NCBI RefSeq assembly: GCF_030457605.1
Contig: NZ_JAKDUR010000021.1
Span: 1-36,188, forward strand
DNA from: Halomonas sp.
Lineage (GTDB): Bacteria > Pseudomonadota > Gammaproteobacteria > Pseudomonadales > Halomonadaceae
Length of the DNA: 36,188 nt
Direction of reading: 5' to 3'
In this document: positions 27,938 through 36,158 of the stretch, piece after piece
Position numbering within the stretch: the first letter of the stretch is position 1
Layout: each line of letters starts with the position of its first letter
Notes under the pieces: generated by a model
Database searches by the model: none
What the model was told of the DNA's origin: nothing
The model's input: the letters and a program-made list of their open reading frames with translations, nothing else
Program-made: the position numbers and the translations under genes

Positions 27938-28640
27938 AGCCCTCATCCAGCGACTGACCGCCACGCCGCTGTTTGCCGTGGCGTTGACCCTTGCCGCCTA
28001 TCTGATTGCGATGGCAATACTCAAACGCCTTGGCCGGCCACCGTGGCTGCCGGCCATCCTGCTTGCCACGCTCACGCTGACCGGCGCGCTGGTGCTGACC
28101 GGCATCGACTATACCACCTATCAGGACGGCGCCCGCTGGCTCACCGTACTGTTGGGGCCGGCCACCGTGGCGCTGGGGATGCCACTTTATCAGCAGATTC
28201 CGCGTATCCGTCAGCTGTGGCGACCGCTGGCTATCTGCCTCCCGGTGTCTGCCAGTCTGGCGGTTGTGTATGCGCTGGGGATTGCCTGGCTCATGGGCGC
28301 TTCCGGCGAGGTCATTACCTCGCTCGCGGCCAAGTCGGTCACCGCCCCCATTGCCATGGGCATTACCCGCCAACTGGGCGGCAACGTGTCCCTGCTGCTG
28401 GGCGCACTACTCGTGACCGGCGTCGCTGCTATTGCGTTTGTCAGCCTGGTGGCGCGTTTGATGAACATTACCGACGAACGCCTGATCGGTTTTGCCCTGG
28501 GCGTTAACGGCCACGCGCTGGGCACGGTGCGCGCCTTTGAAATCGGCCCCACTGCCGGCGCCTTTGCTTCGCTGGGCATGAGCCTGACGGGGATTTTTAC
28601 CGCGCTGTTGCTGCCGTTGGCCTGGCGGCTGGTGGGCTAA
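27927..28640 (+). CDS. lrgB: LrgB family protein
   Basis: This 237-residue integral membrane protein of the LrgB/YohK family has about seven hydrophobic segments. Conserved motifs are 'LGPATVALGMPLYQQ' near residue 77 and 'SLAAKSVTAPIAMGITRQLGG' near 131. 'FALGVNGHALGTVRAFEIGPTAGAFASLGMSL' near 188 is also diagnostic. It is paired with LrgA by an 11-base overlap. The pair probably forms a small-carboxylate facilitator or exporter, by comparison with PftAB and PLGG1. A holin-like autolysis role is the older alternative. Confidence 0.9.
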   Translation: MLSEALIQRLTATPLFAVALTLAAYLIAMAILKRLGRPPWLPAILLATLTLTGALVLTGIDYTTYQDGARWLTVLLGPATVALGMPLYQQIPRIRQLWRPLAICLPVSASLAVVYALGIAWLMGASGEVITSLAAKSVTAPIAMGITRQLGGNVSLLLGALLVTGVAAIAFVSLVARLMNITDERLIGFALGVNGHALGTVRAFEIGPTAGAFASLGMSLTGIFTALLLPLAWRLVG

Positions 28641-28694
28641 ACAAGCATCCAACCATGCATCGCACTCGATTCAGCATCGGAGAGGGAAGACATC

Positions 28695-29747
28695 ATGGCG
28701 AACGGCGCTTACCGGTATCGCATTGCCATCAACGGCTATGGCCGCATCGGCCAGTGCGTGCTGCGCGCGCTGGTCGAGCGCCAGACGGATGCTAACGATC
28801 CGGTCGCTATCGATGTCGTCGCCATCAACGAGCTGTCGGACGCCGCCACGATCAGCTACCTGACGCGCTTTGACACGACCCACGGCCGCTTTCCCGGCAC
28901 CGTGGACAACGACGAAGGGCATCTGATCGTCAACGGTCAGCGTATCCGCCTGCTCAGCGAACCGGATCCATCACGGCTGCCCTGGCGAGAACTCGACGTT
29001 GATCTGGTGCTCGAATGCTCAGGCAGCTTCAAGGATCGGGAAACGGCCCTGCAACATATCCACGCCGGTGCCCGGCAGCTGTTGTTCTCCCAACCGGCGG
29101 AAAACGACGTGGACGCCACCGTGGTCTGGGGCATCAACCAGAATGCGCTGTCGCTTGAACAGCCGGTGATTTCTGCCGCCTCGTGTACCACCAACTGCCT
29201 GGTGCCGTTGCTGACGGTGCTCGACGAAGCGCTGGGTGTGGAACACGGTGTGACCACGACCATTCACTCGGCGATGAACGATCAGCCGGTGATTGATGCC
29301 TATCATCAGACCGACCTGCGCCTGACACGCTCGGCCATGCAGTCAATTGTGCCAGTGGATACCGGCCTTGCCCGGGGCATCAGCCGGCTGATGCCCCGGC
29401 TTGCCGGGCGCTTTGAGTGTTTGCACGTGCGGGTGCCGACGATCAACGTCTCGGCCATGGACGTGGCGCTGACGGTAAGCCGCGATACCGATACCGCCGA
29501 AGTCAATCGGCTACTGCAAACGGCGGCAGCCACCCGGCTCGATGGGGTGCTTGGCTATACCGAAGCGCCCATGGCATCGGTGGATTTCAATCACGACCCG
29601 CGCTCGGGAATTATCGACGCCACCCAGACACGCGTGGCCGGCACGCGGCTAATCAAGCTTTTATGCTGGTTCGACAACGAATGGGGCTTTGCCAACCGTA
29701 TGCTGGATATCAGCGAACGACTGGCCCGGCTACGCACCCATACCTGA
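28695..29747 (+). CDS. epd: Erythrose-4-phosphate dehydrogenase
   Basis: This 350-residue NAD-dependent enzyme of the GAPDH superfamily oxidises D-erythrose 4-phosphate to 4-phosphoerythronate for pyridoxal 5'-phosphate synthesis. The Rossmann motif is 'INGYGRIGQCVLRAL', the catalytic Cys164 lies in 'AASCTTNCLVPLL', and 'HSAMNDQPVIDAYHQTDLRLTRSAMQSIVP' distinguishes Epd from ordinary GapA (which has T-A-x-Q). 'VDFNHDPRSGIIDATQTRV' also matches Epd. GAGAGGGA precedes the ATG. It neighbours pgk and the class II aldolase gene, the classic epd-pgk-fba order. It may have residual glyceraldehyde-3-phosphate activity. Confidence 0.92.
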   Translation: MANGAYRYRIAINGYGRIGQCVLRALVERQTDANDPVAIDVVAINELSDAATISYLTRFDTTHGRFPGTVDNDEGHLIVNGQRIRLLSEPDPSRLPWRELDVDLVLECSGSFKDRETALQHIHAGARQLLFSQPAENDVDATVVWGINQNALSLEQPVISAASCTTNCLVPLLTVLDEALGVEHGVTTTIHSAMNDQPVIDAYHQTDLRLTRSAMQSIVPVDTGLARGISRLMPRLAGRFECLHVRVPTINVSAMDVALTVSRDTDTAEVNRLLQTAAATRLDGVLGYTEAPMASVDFNHDPRSGIIDATQTRVAGTRLIKLLCWFDNEWGFANRMLDISERLARLRTHT

Positions 29748-29788
29748 TACGCCCCCAGACTGAATAAAGACGACGAGGACGTTTTATC

Positions 29789-30988
29789 ATGACCGTGATA
29801 ACCCCGAACGTGCAAACGCTGAACGTAACAACCATGGCCGACCTATCGCTTCACGGACAGCGCGTACTCATCCGTGAAGACCTGAATGTGCCCATCAAAC
29901 ACGGCAGCGTGACCAGCGATGCCCGGCTTCGCGCCGCTCTACCCACCATCAAGGCTGCCGCCGACGCCGGCGCCAGGGTAATGCTGATGAGCCATCTCGG
30001 CCGCCCGACCGAAGGCCAGCCGGCGGACGAGTTCTCGCTGGCACCGGTGGCCAAGCGGCTTTCCGAGCTGCTTGAGCGCCCGGTGACGCTTACGCGCGAC
30101 TACCTGGACACTGCCCCTGCGCTTGAAAACGGCGACATCGCCCTGCTGGAGAACGTGCGCTTTAATACCGGCGAGAAAAAAGACGACGAAGCGCTTGCCC
30201 GCCGCTACGCAGCGCTGTGCGACGTGTTCGTCATGGACGCCTTCGGCACCGCCCACCGCGCCCAGGCCTCAACCCACGGCGTCGCGCGTTTTGCTCCGAC
30301 AGCCTGCGCCGGGCCGCTGCTCGCCGCCGAGCTGTCGGCGCTGGAAACCGCACTGGCCTCACCCAAACGCCCCATGGCAGCTATTGTCGGCGGTTCCAAG
30401 GTCTCGACCAAGCTTGACGTACTCAACGCGCTGGCCGACAAGTGCGATCGGCTTATCGTCGGTGGTGGCATTGCCAACACCTTTATCGCCGCGGCAGGCT
30501 ATAACGTAGGTAAATCGCTTTACGAAGCCGAGCTTCTCGACCAGGCCCGCGCCCTGATGGAAAAGGTGGTGATTCCCCTGCCCAGCGATGTAGTCGTGGC
30601 CACGGAGTTCTCCGAGTCGGCCACGGCCACCACCAAACCGGTGGACCAGGTGACCGATGACGAGATGATTCTGGACATCGGTCCCGACACCGCCGAACGG
30701 CTGGCCGACATGCTCAAGGAAGCGGGTACCGTGCTCTGGAACGGACCGCTCGGCGTGTTCGAGATTGATCAATTTGGTCACGGCACCGAGCGCATCGCCC
30801 GAGCCATTGCAGAAAGCGACGCCTTCTCGATTGCCGGCGGCGGTGATACCCTGGCCGCCATCGACAAATATGCCATTGCCGAGCAGGTCTCGTATATTTC
30901 CACCGGCGGTGGTGCGTTTCTGGAATACGTCGAGGGCAAGCCGCTACCCGCCGTTACCGCACTGGAAGCGGCTGCCAGCGCGCGCTAA
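29789..30988 (+). CDS. pgk: Phosphoglycerate kinase
   Basis: This 399-residue glycolytic kinase transfers phosphate between 1,3-bisphosphoglycerate and ADP. The N-terminal signature '[17 protein letters not shown]', 'SHLGRP', '[16 protein letters not shown]' and the nucleotide-binding '[18 protein letters not shown]' and '[12 protein letters not shown]' are all present. The chosen start has GAGG upstream at a slightly long spacing and adds about ten residues before the usual '[11 protein letters not shown]'. The ATG at 29834 would give the shorter form but lacks a ribosome site. It lies 41 bases behind epd, probably in the same transcript. Confidence 0.95.
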   Translation: MTVITPNVQTLNVTTMADLSLHGQRVLIREDLNVPIKHGSVTSDARLRAALPTIKAAADAGARVMLMSHLGRPTEGQPADEFSLAPVAKRLSELLERPVTLTRDYLDTAPALENGDIALLENVRFNTGEKKDDEALARRYAALCDVFVMDAFGTAHRAQASTHGVARFAPTACAGPLLAAELSALETALASPKRPMAAIVGGSKVSTKLDVLNALADKCDRLIVGGGIANTFIAAAGYNVGKSLYEAELLDQARALMEKVVIPLPSDVVVATEFSESATATTKPVDQVTDDEMILDIGPDTAERLADMLKEAGTVLWNGPLGVFEIDQFGHGTERIARAIAESDAFSIAGGGDTLAAIDKYAIAEQVSYISTGGGAFLEYVEGKPLPAVTALEAAASAR

Positions 30989-31007
30989 CGCTTGTATCGA
31001 GCGCTTT

Positions 31008-31026
31008 GTTGAGACATGCTCTCAAC
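31008..31026. other. Inverted repeat after pgk
   Basis: GTTGAGA (31008-31014) and TCTCAAC (31020-31026) are perfect arms around a 5-base loop, 20 bases beyond the pgk stop. It could be a transcript-end hairpin or an operator. No T-run follows, so it is not a standard terminator. Confidence 0.5.
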
Positions 31027-31048
31027 TGCCTCAATCAGGCTGGCCGAC

Positions 31049-31084
31049 GTTTTCAACGACATTCTCAACTACGGTTTCAACGAT
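31049..31084 (+). repeat. Three 12-base tandem repeats in the fba leader
   Basis: GTTTTCAACGAC, ATTCTCAACTAC and GGTTTCAACGAT follow directly, sharing a TCAAC core at exact 12-base intervals. The core also occurs in the inverted repeat at 31020. The region lies 75-110 bases before the fba ATG. It is not part of any gene I accept. Confidence 0.65.
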
Positions 31085-31158
31085 CGTGCCACGTACGTTG
31101 TACAGTACGCGGTGATACCCATATTCAGACATTCAAACACGGATACGAAGGTGACTTC

Positions 31159-32223
31159 ATGGCTCTAATCAGCATGCGCCAAATGCTGGACCACGCTGCC
31201 GAATACGGTTACGGCATCCCTGCATTCAACGTCAACAATCTTGAGCAGATGCGCGCCATCATGGAAGCTGCTGACAAGACCGACTCGCCGGTCATCATCC
31301 AGGCCTCTGCCGGCGCGCGCAAATACGCCGGGGCGCCTTTCCTGCGCCACCTGATTCTGGCCGCCGTCGAGGAATTCCCGCATATTCCGGTCGCCATGCA
31401 CCAGGACCACGGCACCAGCCCTGCAGTGTGTCAGCGTTCCATCCAGCTGGGTTTTTCTTCGGTCATGATGGATGGTTCGCTAGGCGAAGACGGCAAGACG
31501 CCGGCCAGCTATGACTACAACGTTGACGTGACCCGCCGCACCGTGGAAATGGCCCACGCCTGTGGCGTCTCGGTGGAAGGCGAGCTGGGCTGTCTGGGCA
31601 GTCTGGAAACCGGCATGGCCGGTGAAGAAGACGGCATTGGCGCCGAAGGCAAGCTGGATATGGAGCAACTGCTGACCGATCCGGAAGAAGCCGCCGATTT
31701 CGTCAAGGCCACCCACGTGGATGCATTGGCCATTGCCATCGGCACCAGCCACGGCGCCTACAAGTTTACCCGTCCGCCCACCGGCGACACGCTGTCCATC
31801 CAGCGCATCAAGGAAATCCACGCGCGCATTCCGGATACGCACCTGGTAATGCACGGTTCTTCCTCGGTGCCCCAGGAATGGCTGGAAGTGATCAACCAGT
31901 ACGGCGGCGACATGCCTGAAACCTATGGCGTGCCGGTCTCGGAAATTGTCGAGGGGATCAAGCACGGCGTGCGCAAGGTCAACATCGACACCGACCTGCG
32001 TCTCGCGTCTACCGGTGCGGTACGCCGCTTTCTGGCCCAGAACCCATCCGAGTTCGATCCGCGCAAGTTCCTCAAGGAAACCGTTGGCGCCATGCGCGAC
32101 CTGTGTATCGATCGTTACGAAGCGTTTGGCACCGCCGGCAACGCCAGCAAGATCAAGCCGATCAATCTGGAAGAGATGTTCCTGCGCTACGAGCGCGGTG
32201 AGTTGACGCCCAAGGTCAAATAA
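31159..32223 (+). CDS. fba: Class II fructose-bisphosphate aldolase, CbbA type
   Basis: This 354-residue zinc enzyme cleaves or forms fructose 1,6-bisphosphate. The length and motifs match the Calvin-cycle-type class IIB subgroup. '[21 protein letters not shown]' is the N-terminal signature, '[11 protein letters not shown]' supplies metal ligand and catalytic residues, 'GTSHGAYKF' and '[11 protein letters not shown]' follow, and '[14 protein letters not shown]' binds phosphate. The frame is open from 31006, but the ATG at 31159 with GAAGGTGA upstream gives the conserved start. The 170-base gap after pgk with repeats suggests separate or additional control. A strong terminator follows. No RuBisCO gene is in view, so a Calvin role is not implied. 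Confidence 0.95.
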   Translation: MALISMRQMLDHAAEYGYGIPAFNVNNLEQMRAIMEAADKTDSPVIIQASAGARKYAGAPFLRHLILAAVEEFPHIPVAMHQDHGTSPAVCQRSIQLGFSSVMMDGSLGEDGKTPASYDYNVDVTRRTVEMAHACGVSVEGELGCLGSLETGMAGEEDGIGAEGKLDMEQLLTDPEEAADFVKATHVDALAIAIGTSHGAYKFTRPPTGDTLSIQRIKEIHARIPDTHLVMHGSSSVPQEWLEVINQYGGDMPETYGVPVSEIVEGIKHGVRKVNIDTDLRLASTGAVRRFLAQNPSEFDPRKFLKETVGAMRDLCIDRYEAFGTAGNASKIKPINLEEMFLRYERGELTPKVK

Positions 32224-32244
32224 GCTGCCTTACGCGGTGAACGC

Positions 32245-32271
32245 AAAGCGGCCCTTATGGGCCGCTTTTTT
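32245..32271 (+). terminator. Rho-independent terminator after fba
   Basis: AAAGCGGCCC (32245-32254) pairs with GGGCCGCTTT (32259-32268) around a TTAT loop, with a T-run to 32271. It lies 22 bases after the fba stop. Confidence 0.93.
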
Positions 32272-32337
32272 ATGCCATGTGGCCGGACAACGGGCTTTGT
32301 GACACACTGAAAAGGCCATACGCTGCAAGGAACCGTC

Positions 32338-33024
32338 ATGCTTCTGCCTCTTTTGCTGTTTGATTGCGACGGCACTCTGGTCGATAGCGAACCGCTGCTG
32401 GCAGAAGAAATGGCCACGGGGCTAAAAGCGGTAGGGTTGCCGTTTTGTGCCGCCGATTACCTGACCGAATTTCGTGGCGTGCGCTTCCGGCATATTGTTG
32501 CGCAGCTGCAGGAGCGTTATGGTCACGTGCCCGTCGCCCGGCTCAAGAGCATGGAAGACACCATGCGAGCCAACCTGACTCGGCGGCTCGCTGCCGAATT
32601 GACGCCCATCGACGGCGCTCCCGGCGCACTGGAACGGTTGGCCGCCTATCCTGGCGCGGTCGTTTCCAATGGTGCCGAAAGCAAGATTCGTGCAGCACTC
32701 CACGCCACGCAGCTCGGCCACTATTTCGGTGAGCACCTGTTCAGCGGCTATGCCGTCAACTGCTGGAAGCCGGCACCCTGCCTGCACCTGCACGCGGCTC
32801 GTGCCATGGGCTATACGCCAGGCAACTGCATCGCCATTGACGACGCTTTGGTCGGTATTCATGCCGCACTGGCTGCCGGCATGACGGCTATCCACCTTAA
32901 TCGCTTCCCCCATGCCGAGACGACACCGGAAAATGCCATTATGATACGCCATATGGATGAACTGGCCGACGTAGTGGAGTACTTGACGTCATTGCAGCGG
33001 GAAACTCCACCCGCCGTGCCATAG
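32338..33024 (+). CDS. HAD-superfamily phosphatase, YieH-like
   Basis: This 228-residue cytoplasmic phosphatase has a Cof/beta-PGM-type cap. Motif I is 'LLFDCDGTLVDSE' with nucleophile Asp9 and general acid Asp11. Motif II is 'VVSNGAESK', motif III Lys is in 'CWKPAPC', and motif IV is 'IAIDDALVGIHAALAAG'. The 'LFSGYAVNCWKPAP' stretch closely recalls E. coli YieH, a 6-phosphogluconate phosphatase. Motif IV reads DDA where YieH has DDS, a conservative change that leaves both acids. Substrate is therefore a guess. 'GCAAGGAACC' before the ATG gives an AAGGA site. Confidence 0.88.
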   Translation: MLLPLLLFDCDGTLVDSEPLLAEEMATGLKAVGLPFCAADYLTEFRGVRFRHIVAQLQERYGHVPVARLKSMEDTMRANLTRRLAAELTPIDGAPGALERLAAYPGAVVSNGAESKIRAALHATQLGHYFGEHLFSGYAVNCWKPAPCLHLHAARAMGYTPGNCIAIDDALVGIHAALAAGMTAIHLNRFPHAETTPENAIMIRHMDELADVVEYLTSLQRETPPAVP

Positions 33025-33059
33025 CCACCAACGTTGCAAGCCCCCAAAGGAGAGCCATC

Positions 33060-33434
33060 ATGGCATCGCTACAAGACCAGCTGGGCGGACTGGTGTATTC
33101 AACCGAACATGGCGATACCTGCCCACACTGCCGTGAAGCGCTAGCTCAGTGCCGCTGCGACGCGCTTGAAGAGCAGCAGCGCCTTGAGGCGCTGGACGGC
33201 ATCGTGCGCATCCGCCGGGAAACCAGCGGACGCAAGGGTAAAGGCGTCACCACGTTGACCGGCATCGCTTTACCCGACGAGGAGCTCAAGGCGCTGGCCA
33301 AACGGCTGAAAAAACGCTGCGGCACCGGCGGCGCCGTCAAGAACGGCATCATCGAAATACAGGGCGATCATCGTGATACGCTTTATCAGGCGCTATCCGA
33401 TCTTGGCTATACGGTCAAACACGCCGGCGGTTGA
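33060..33434 (+). CDS. yciH: SUI1/YciH family translation factor
   Basis: This 124-residue protein carries the eIF1/SUI1 fold: 'GIVRIRRETSGRKGKGVTTLTGI', 'KRLKKRCGTGGAVKNGIIEIQGDHRD' and 'LGYTVKHAGG' at the C-terminus. Bacterial YciH binds the small ribosomal subunit and affects start-site fidelity. The N-terminal part has a cysteine set, 'CPHCREALAQCRCD', absent from E. coli YciH (108 residues), which could bind a metal. AAAGGAGAG precedes the ATG. It lies 35 bases after the phosphatase gene and may be co-transcribed with it and the NERD gene. Confidence 0.93.
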   Translation: MASLQDQLGGLVYSTEHGDTCPHCREALAQCRCDALEEQQRLEALDGIVRIRRETSGRKGKGVTTLTGIALPDEELKALAKRLKKRCGTGGAVKNGIIEIQGDHRDTLYQALSDLGYTVKHAGG

Positions 33435-33483
33435 ACCTCGGTACAATCACGCTCTCTCAAGCTCACATCGGCAAAGGCACCTC

Positions 33484-34398
33484 ATGGTCTGGCTGGAATA
33501 CCTGTTACCGCTGATTTTTCTTTTCCCGCTCGCCGCTCTGGGCGCAGTAGTGCTGGCGCTGCGCGGTCTGCACGAGGTACGCGTCCGCTCGCCGTTTGAT
33601 GCCAACCCGCTGCGCGGGCCGGGTCAGGCCCTGCGCACGCGGCTTGATCAGGCCTTTTCCACACTCTTTCTGAATGGCTCACTGGGCCCGCTGGTCAGCC
33701 TGGCGCCACTGGTATATGGCATGGGCCGCATGCTGTTTGTCGAGCGGCAATTCTGGGTCGAGTGGGCGCTTTATGGCCTGTTAAGCACCGTGCTGGTGCT
33801 GGTATTTTCGCTGCTGCTGGTGCGCGACTATCAGCGCATCCGCCGTCTCAAGCTGGGGCTTGCCTGCGAACTTGCCGTGGGGCAGGAACTGGAGCGTCTG
33901 GTGCAACCGGAAGCCCATCCCTATGCGGTATTTCACGACATTCCCACCGACAGTTTTACCATCGATCATGTGGTGGTCACGCCCCGGGGTATCTTTGTCG
34001 TGGAAACCCGCGCCCGCACCCGCTCACTGGGCACGGACGGTCGCGAGCTAAAACAGGTTTTTGTAGAGCGTGAACGGCTGCGCTTTCCCCATTGGCAGGA
34101 ACGCCGCCCATTGCATAAAACGCGCCAGTCAGTCAGCTGGTTGAGCGAATGGCTGGAACAACAGTGCGGTGTTGCCGTTCCCGTGCGCGGCATGCTGGTA
34201 CTGCCCGGTTGGGACGTGGATACCGAGGACGCTGCCAACGATATCAGCGTTATCAACGGCAAAGCGCTGGCCACTCATCTGGCCGATTTAACGCTAGGCG
34301 AGATAAGCGAAGCGATACATGACAAGGTAATTTATTTACTACTCGAACGTTCCCGGCTGCAACAAACGCTCAAACACTTGCGCCAACCTTCAGCCTGA
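33484..34398 (+). CDS. NERD domain-containing membrane protein
   Basis: This 304-residue protein has three hydrophobic segments (about residues 4-28, 60-80 and 90-118), followed by a cytoplasmic NERD (nuclease-related) domain from about 135 to 240. The core 'DSFTIDHVVVTPRGIFVVETRARTRS' matches the NERD fold. Where many NERD proteins have E-x-K this one reads E-T-R, so nuclease activity is questionable. No helicase or kinase domain is attached. The frame is open from 33373, overlapping yciH, but the ATG at 33484 gives a clean membrane N-terminus, with AAAGG upstream. Function unknown. It ends 5 bases from the convergent dgt stop. Confidence 0.82.
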   Translation: MVWLEYLLPLIFLFPLAALGAVVLALRGLHEVRVRSPFDANPLRGPGQALRTRLDQAFSTLFLNGSLGPLVSLAPLVYGMGRMLFVERQFWVEWALYGLLSTVLVLVFSLLLVRDYQRIRRLKLGLACELAVGQELERLVQPEAHPYAVFHDIPTDSFTIDHVVVTPRGIFVVETRARTRSLGTDGRELKQVFVERERLRFPHWQERRPLHKTRQSVSWLSEWLEQQCGVAVPVRGMLVLPGWDVDTEDAANDISVINGKALATHLADLTLGEISEAIHDKVIYLLLERSRLQQTLKHLRQPSA

Positions 34399-34403
34399 AG
34401 GTA

Positions 34404-35738
34404 TCAGCCATCGCCCCTTAGCTTGCCGCCCATTTCCTGAGCCAGATCCACCGCGTAGTGGTCAGTCATGCCACCGATAAAGTCCAGCATCCGCCGGTAG
34501 CTGGCATAAAGCGGCCAGTCCTGCGTCGGCGTATTTTCGCCAATCAGGGCCAACACCCGCTGGTGCTTGAAAGAAAGTCTGCCGCAATGATGAAGCTCAT
34601 GTGCCGCCCCAATAAAAGCCTCCAGCAGGATACCCAGAGTGGTATAAGCGCCGATCTCCAGCTTGGCCTTGCGCTCATTCTGGAAGATACGTTCCCGGGC
34701 CAACTCCTTGGCCGCGCGCACCCCACCGCTCAAGTCCTCATGGCACAGAGCCAGCAGGTCCTCATCGAGATAGCCGCCCAGCAGCGCCTGTTCATGTTGC
34801 ACAAAGATCGCCCCCACCTCATTCACTGCACGCTCCATGGCGGCGCCTCGCAACAGGGCAATACAGCGGCGTTGGGACGCCCCGCGCTGTTGCATCTCAG
34901 TGTATTCAGGCGGCAGCTCACCGGCAATTCGCTGCAGAATGCCGGCCACTTCTTCATAGCGCAGGATGCCCATTTCCAGTCCGTCTTCCAGATCCAGCAG
35001 GGCATAGCAGATATCGTCGGCGGCCTCGACCAGCCAGGCCAACGGATGCCGGCACCAACGATCCTTACCCTGGGGCAATAATCCCAGACTTTCCGCCACG
35101 TCACGCAACAAGGGTAGCTCCGACTGATAGGCGCCGAACTTTCCCCCTGCGCTCTTATGGGATACCGCCCAGGGGTATTTCAGCAGCGTGCCCAACGTCG
35201 CAGCGGTCATGCGCATACCGCCATTAAACTGATTGTATTCAATCTGGGTAATTATCCGGAAACCCTGGGCATTGCCTTCATAGGTCAGTAAATCATCACG
35301 TTCAGCCGCCGTCAGACCTTCCAGCAAGCCGGCGTTATCCGCACGCTGAAACCAGTCACGGATGGCATATTCGCCGGCGTGACCGAAAGGCGGATTGCCA
35401 ATATCGTGACCCAGGCAGGCTGTTTGTATAATCACGCCCAGATCGGCCGGTGTAATTGCTACGGGGAGGCGGTCATGCAACAGTTCACCAACGATCATGC
35501 CCAGCGAGCGTCCCACACAACCGACTTCCAGTGAGTGCGTCAGGCGGGTATGTATATGGTCATTCTCGGTGAGCGGATGCACCTGAGTCTTGCGCCCAAG
35601 ACGACGAAACGAGCCGGAAAAGACAATTCGATCGTGGTCCTTATGAAACGGCGTGCGGCCGATCTCATGTGATATATCTTCACGCTTGTCGTGCAGTCTC
35701 CGTGGCGATAGCAGCGCCTCCCAGCACATTGTAGTCAT
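34404..35738 (-). CDS. dgt: Deoxyguanosinetriphosphate triphosphohydrolase-like protein (dNTPase)
   Basis: This 444-residue HD-domain enzyme releases triphosphate from dNTPs. The metal site is visible as 'HTRLTHSLEVGCVGRSLG' (His) and 'ACLGHDIGNPPFGHAGE' (His-Asp pair). A later Asp sits in 'VEAADDICYALLDLEDGLE'. 'GSFRRLGRKTQVHPLTENDHIHTRLTHS' is diagnostic of the dGTPase family. The length is close to type 2 dGTPase-like proteins (about 440) rather than E. coli Dgt (505), so broad dNTP specificity is likely. GGAGA lies upstream of the ATG; a second ATG three codons later is possible. It lies just beyond the rRNA terminator. Confidence 0.92.
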   Translation of the reverse strand: MTTMCWEALLSPRRLHDKREDISHEIGRTPFHKDHDRIVFSGSFRRLGRKTQVHPLTENDHIHTRLTHSLEVGCVGRSLGMIVGELLHDRLPVAITPADLGVIIQTACLGHDIGNPPFGHAGEYAIRDWFQRADNAGLLEGLTAAERDDLLTYEGNAQGFRIITQIEYNQFNGGMRMTAATLGTLLKYPWAVSHKSAGGKFGAYQSELPLLRDVAESLGLLPQGKDRWCRHPLAWLVEAADDICYALLDLEDGLEMGILRYEEVAGILQRIAGELPPEYTEMQQRGASQRRCIALLRGAAMERAVNEVGAIFVQHEQALLGGYLDEDLLALCHEDLSGGVRAAKELARERIFQNERKAKLEIGAYTTLGILLEAFIGAAHELHHCGRLSFKHQRVLALIGENTPTQDWPLYASYRRMLDFIGGMTDHYAVDLAQEMGGKLRGDG

Positions 35739-35812
35739 TCAGCTCGTCTCCGTAAGCGTCGCGTATGGCAAGGGGGTCCCCTGATGGCTTTCTATACTAC
35801 ACCCTCGTAGGC

Positions 35813-35822
35813 ACTCCGGAGT
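35813..35822. other. Short palindrome between rRNA terminator and dgt
   Basis: ACTCCGGAGT is a perfect 10-base palindrome in the 120-base region upstream of dgt. A TATAGA (minus strand, 35791-35796) nearby could be a -10 box, but no good -35 is present at 17 bases. Function uncertain. Confidence 0.3.
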
Positions 35823-35862
35823 ACGGTGGCAATGCCGTCGAGCGCATAACTCCCACGCACAC

Positions 35863-35887
35863 AAAAAACCCGGCACTAGGCCGGGTT
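35863..35887 (-). terminator. Terminator of the rRNA operon
   Basis: On the minus strand an 8-base stem (arms AACCCGGC and GCCGGGTT in plus-strand reading, 35867-35874 and 35880-35887) with a 5-base loop is followed by a T-run. It lies 16 bases after the 5S 3' end. Confidence 0.92.
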
Positions 35888-35903
35888 GATTGCGTTGTAG
35901 GTG

Positions 35904-36019
35904 CCTGACGATGACCTACTCTCGCATGGGGAGACCCCACACTACCATCGGCGCGGAGCGGTTTCACGACTGAGTTCGGCAAGGGATCAGGTGGTTCACG
36001 CACGCTATGGTCGTCAGGC
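35904..36019 (-). rRNA. rrf: 5S ribosomal RNA
   Basis: On the minus strand the sequence begins GCCTGACGA and ends TCGTCAGGC, the complementary helix I of 5S rRNA. Between them are the conserved 'CTTGCCGAACTCAG' and 'CGCCGATGGTAGTGTGGGGT' followed by CCCCATGCGAGAGTAGG. The length of about 116 bases is normal. It is the last gene of an rRNA operon. Confidence 0.97.
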
Positions 36020-36158
36020 GAAACAGGGGTATATCATGCTCTGATGCGGACATCAGCGAAGGATAAAAACAATGTGTGATACGTCTCGTCCTGCGTATCC
36101 GACGTGTCTTCATGACACGGTCATCGTTGTCTCGCGACCCGACCCCTTGGGTGTTATA
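36020..36158 (-). other. 23S-5S spacer
   Basis: This spacer holds no gene. Two small inverted repeats are visible: GATACG/CGTATC (36078-36083 and 36094-36099) and CGTGTC/GACACG (36103-36108 and 36114-36119). They may fold in the precursor near processing sites. Confidence 0.6.

Noticed and set aside
31089..31125. TTGTAC with CATATT as an fba promoter
   Set aside because: The -35 matches at only 3 of 6 positions with 16-base spacing; too weak to annotate.
34383..34400. ACCTTCAG/CTGAAGGT inverted repeat at the NERD stop codon
   Set aside because: The loop is a single base unless the stem opens, no T-run follows on either strand, and it overlaps coding sequence, so I did not call a terminator.
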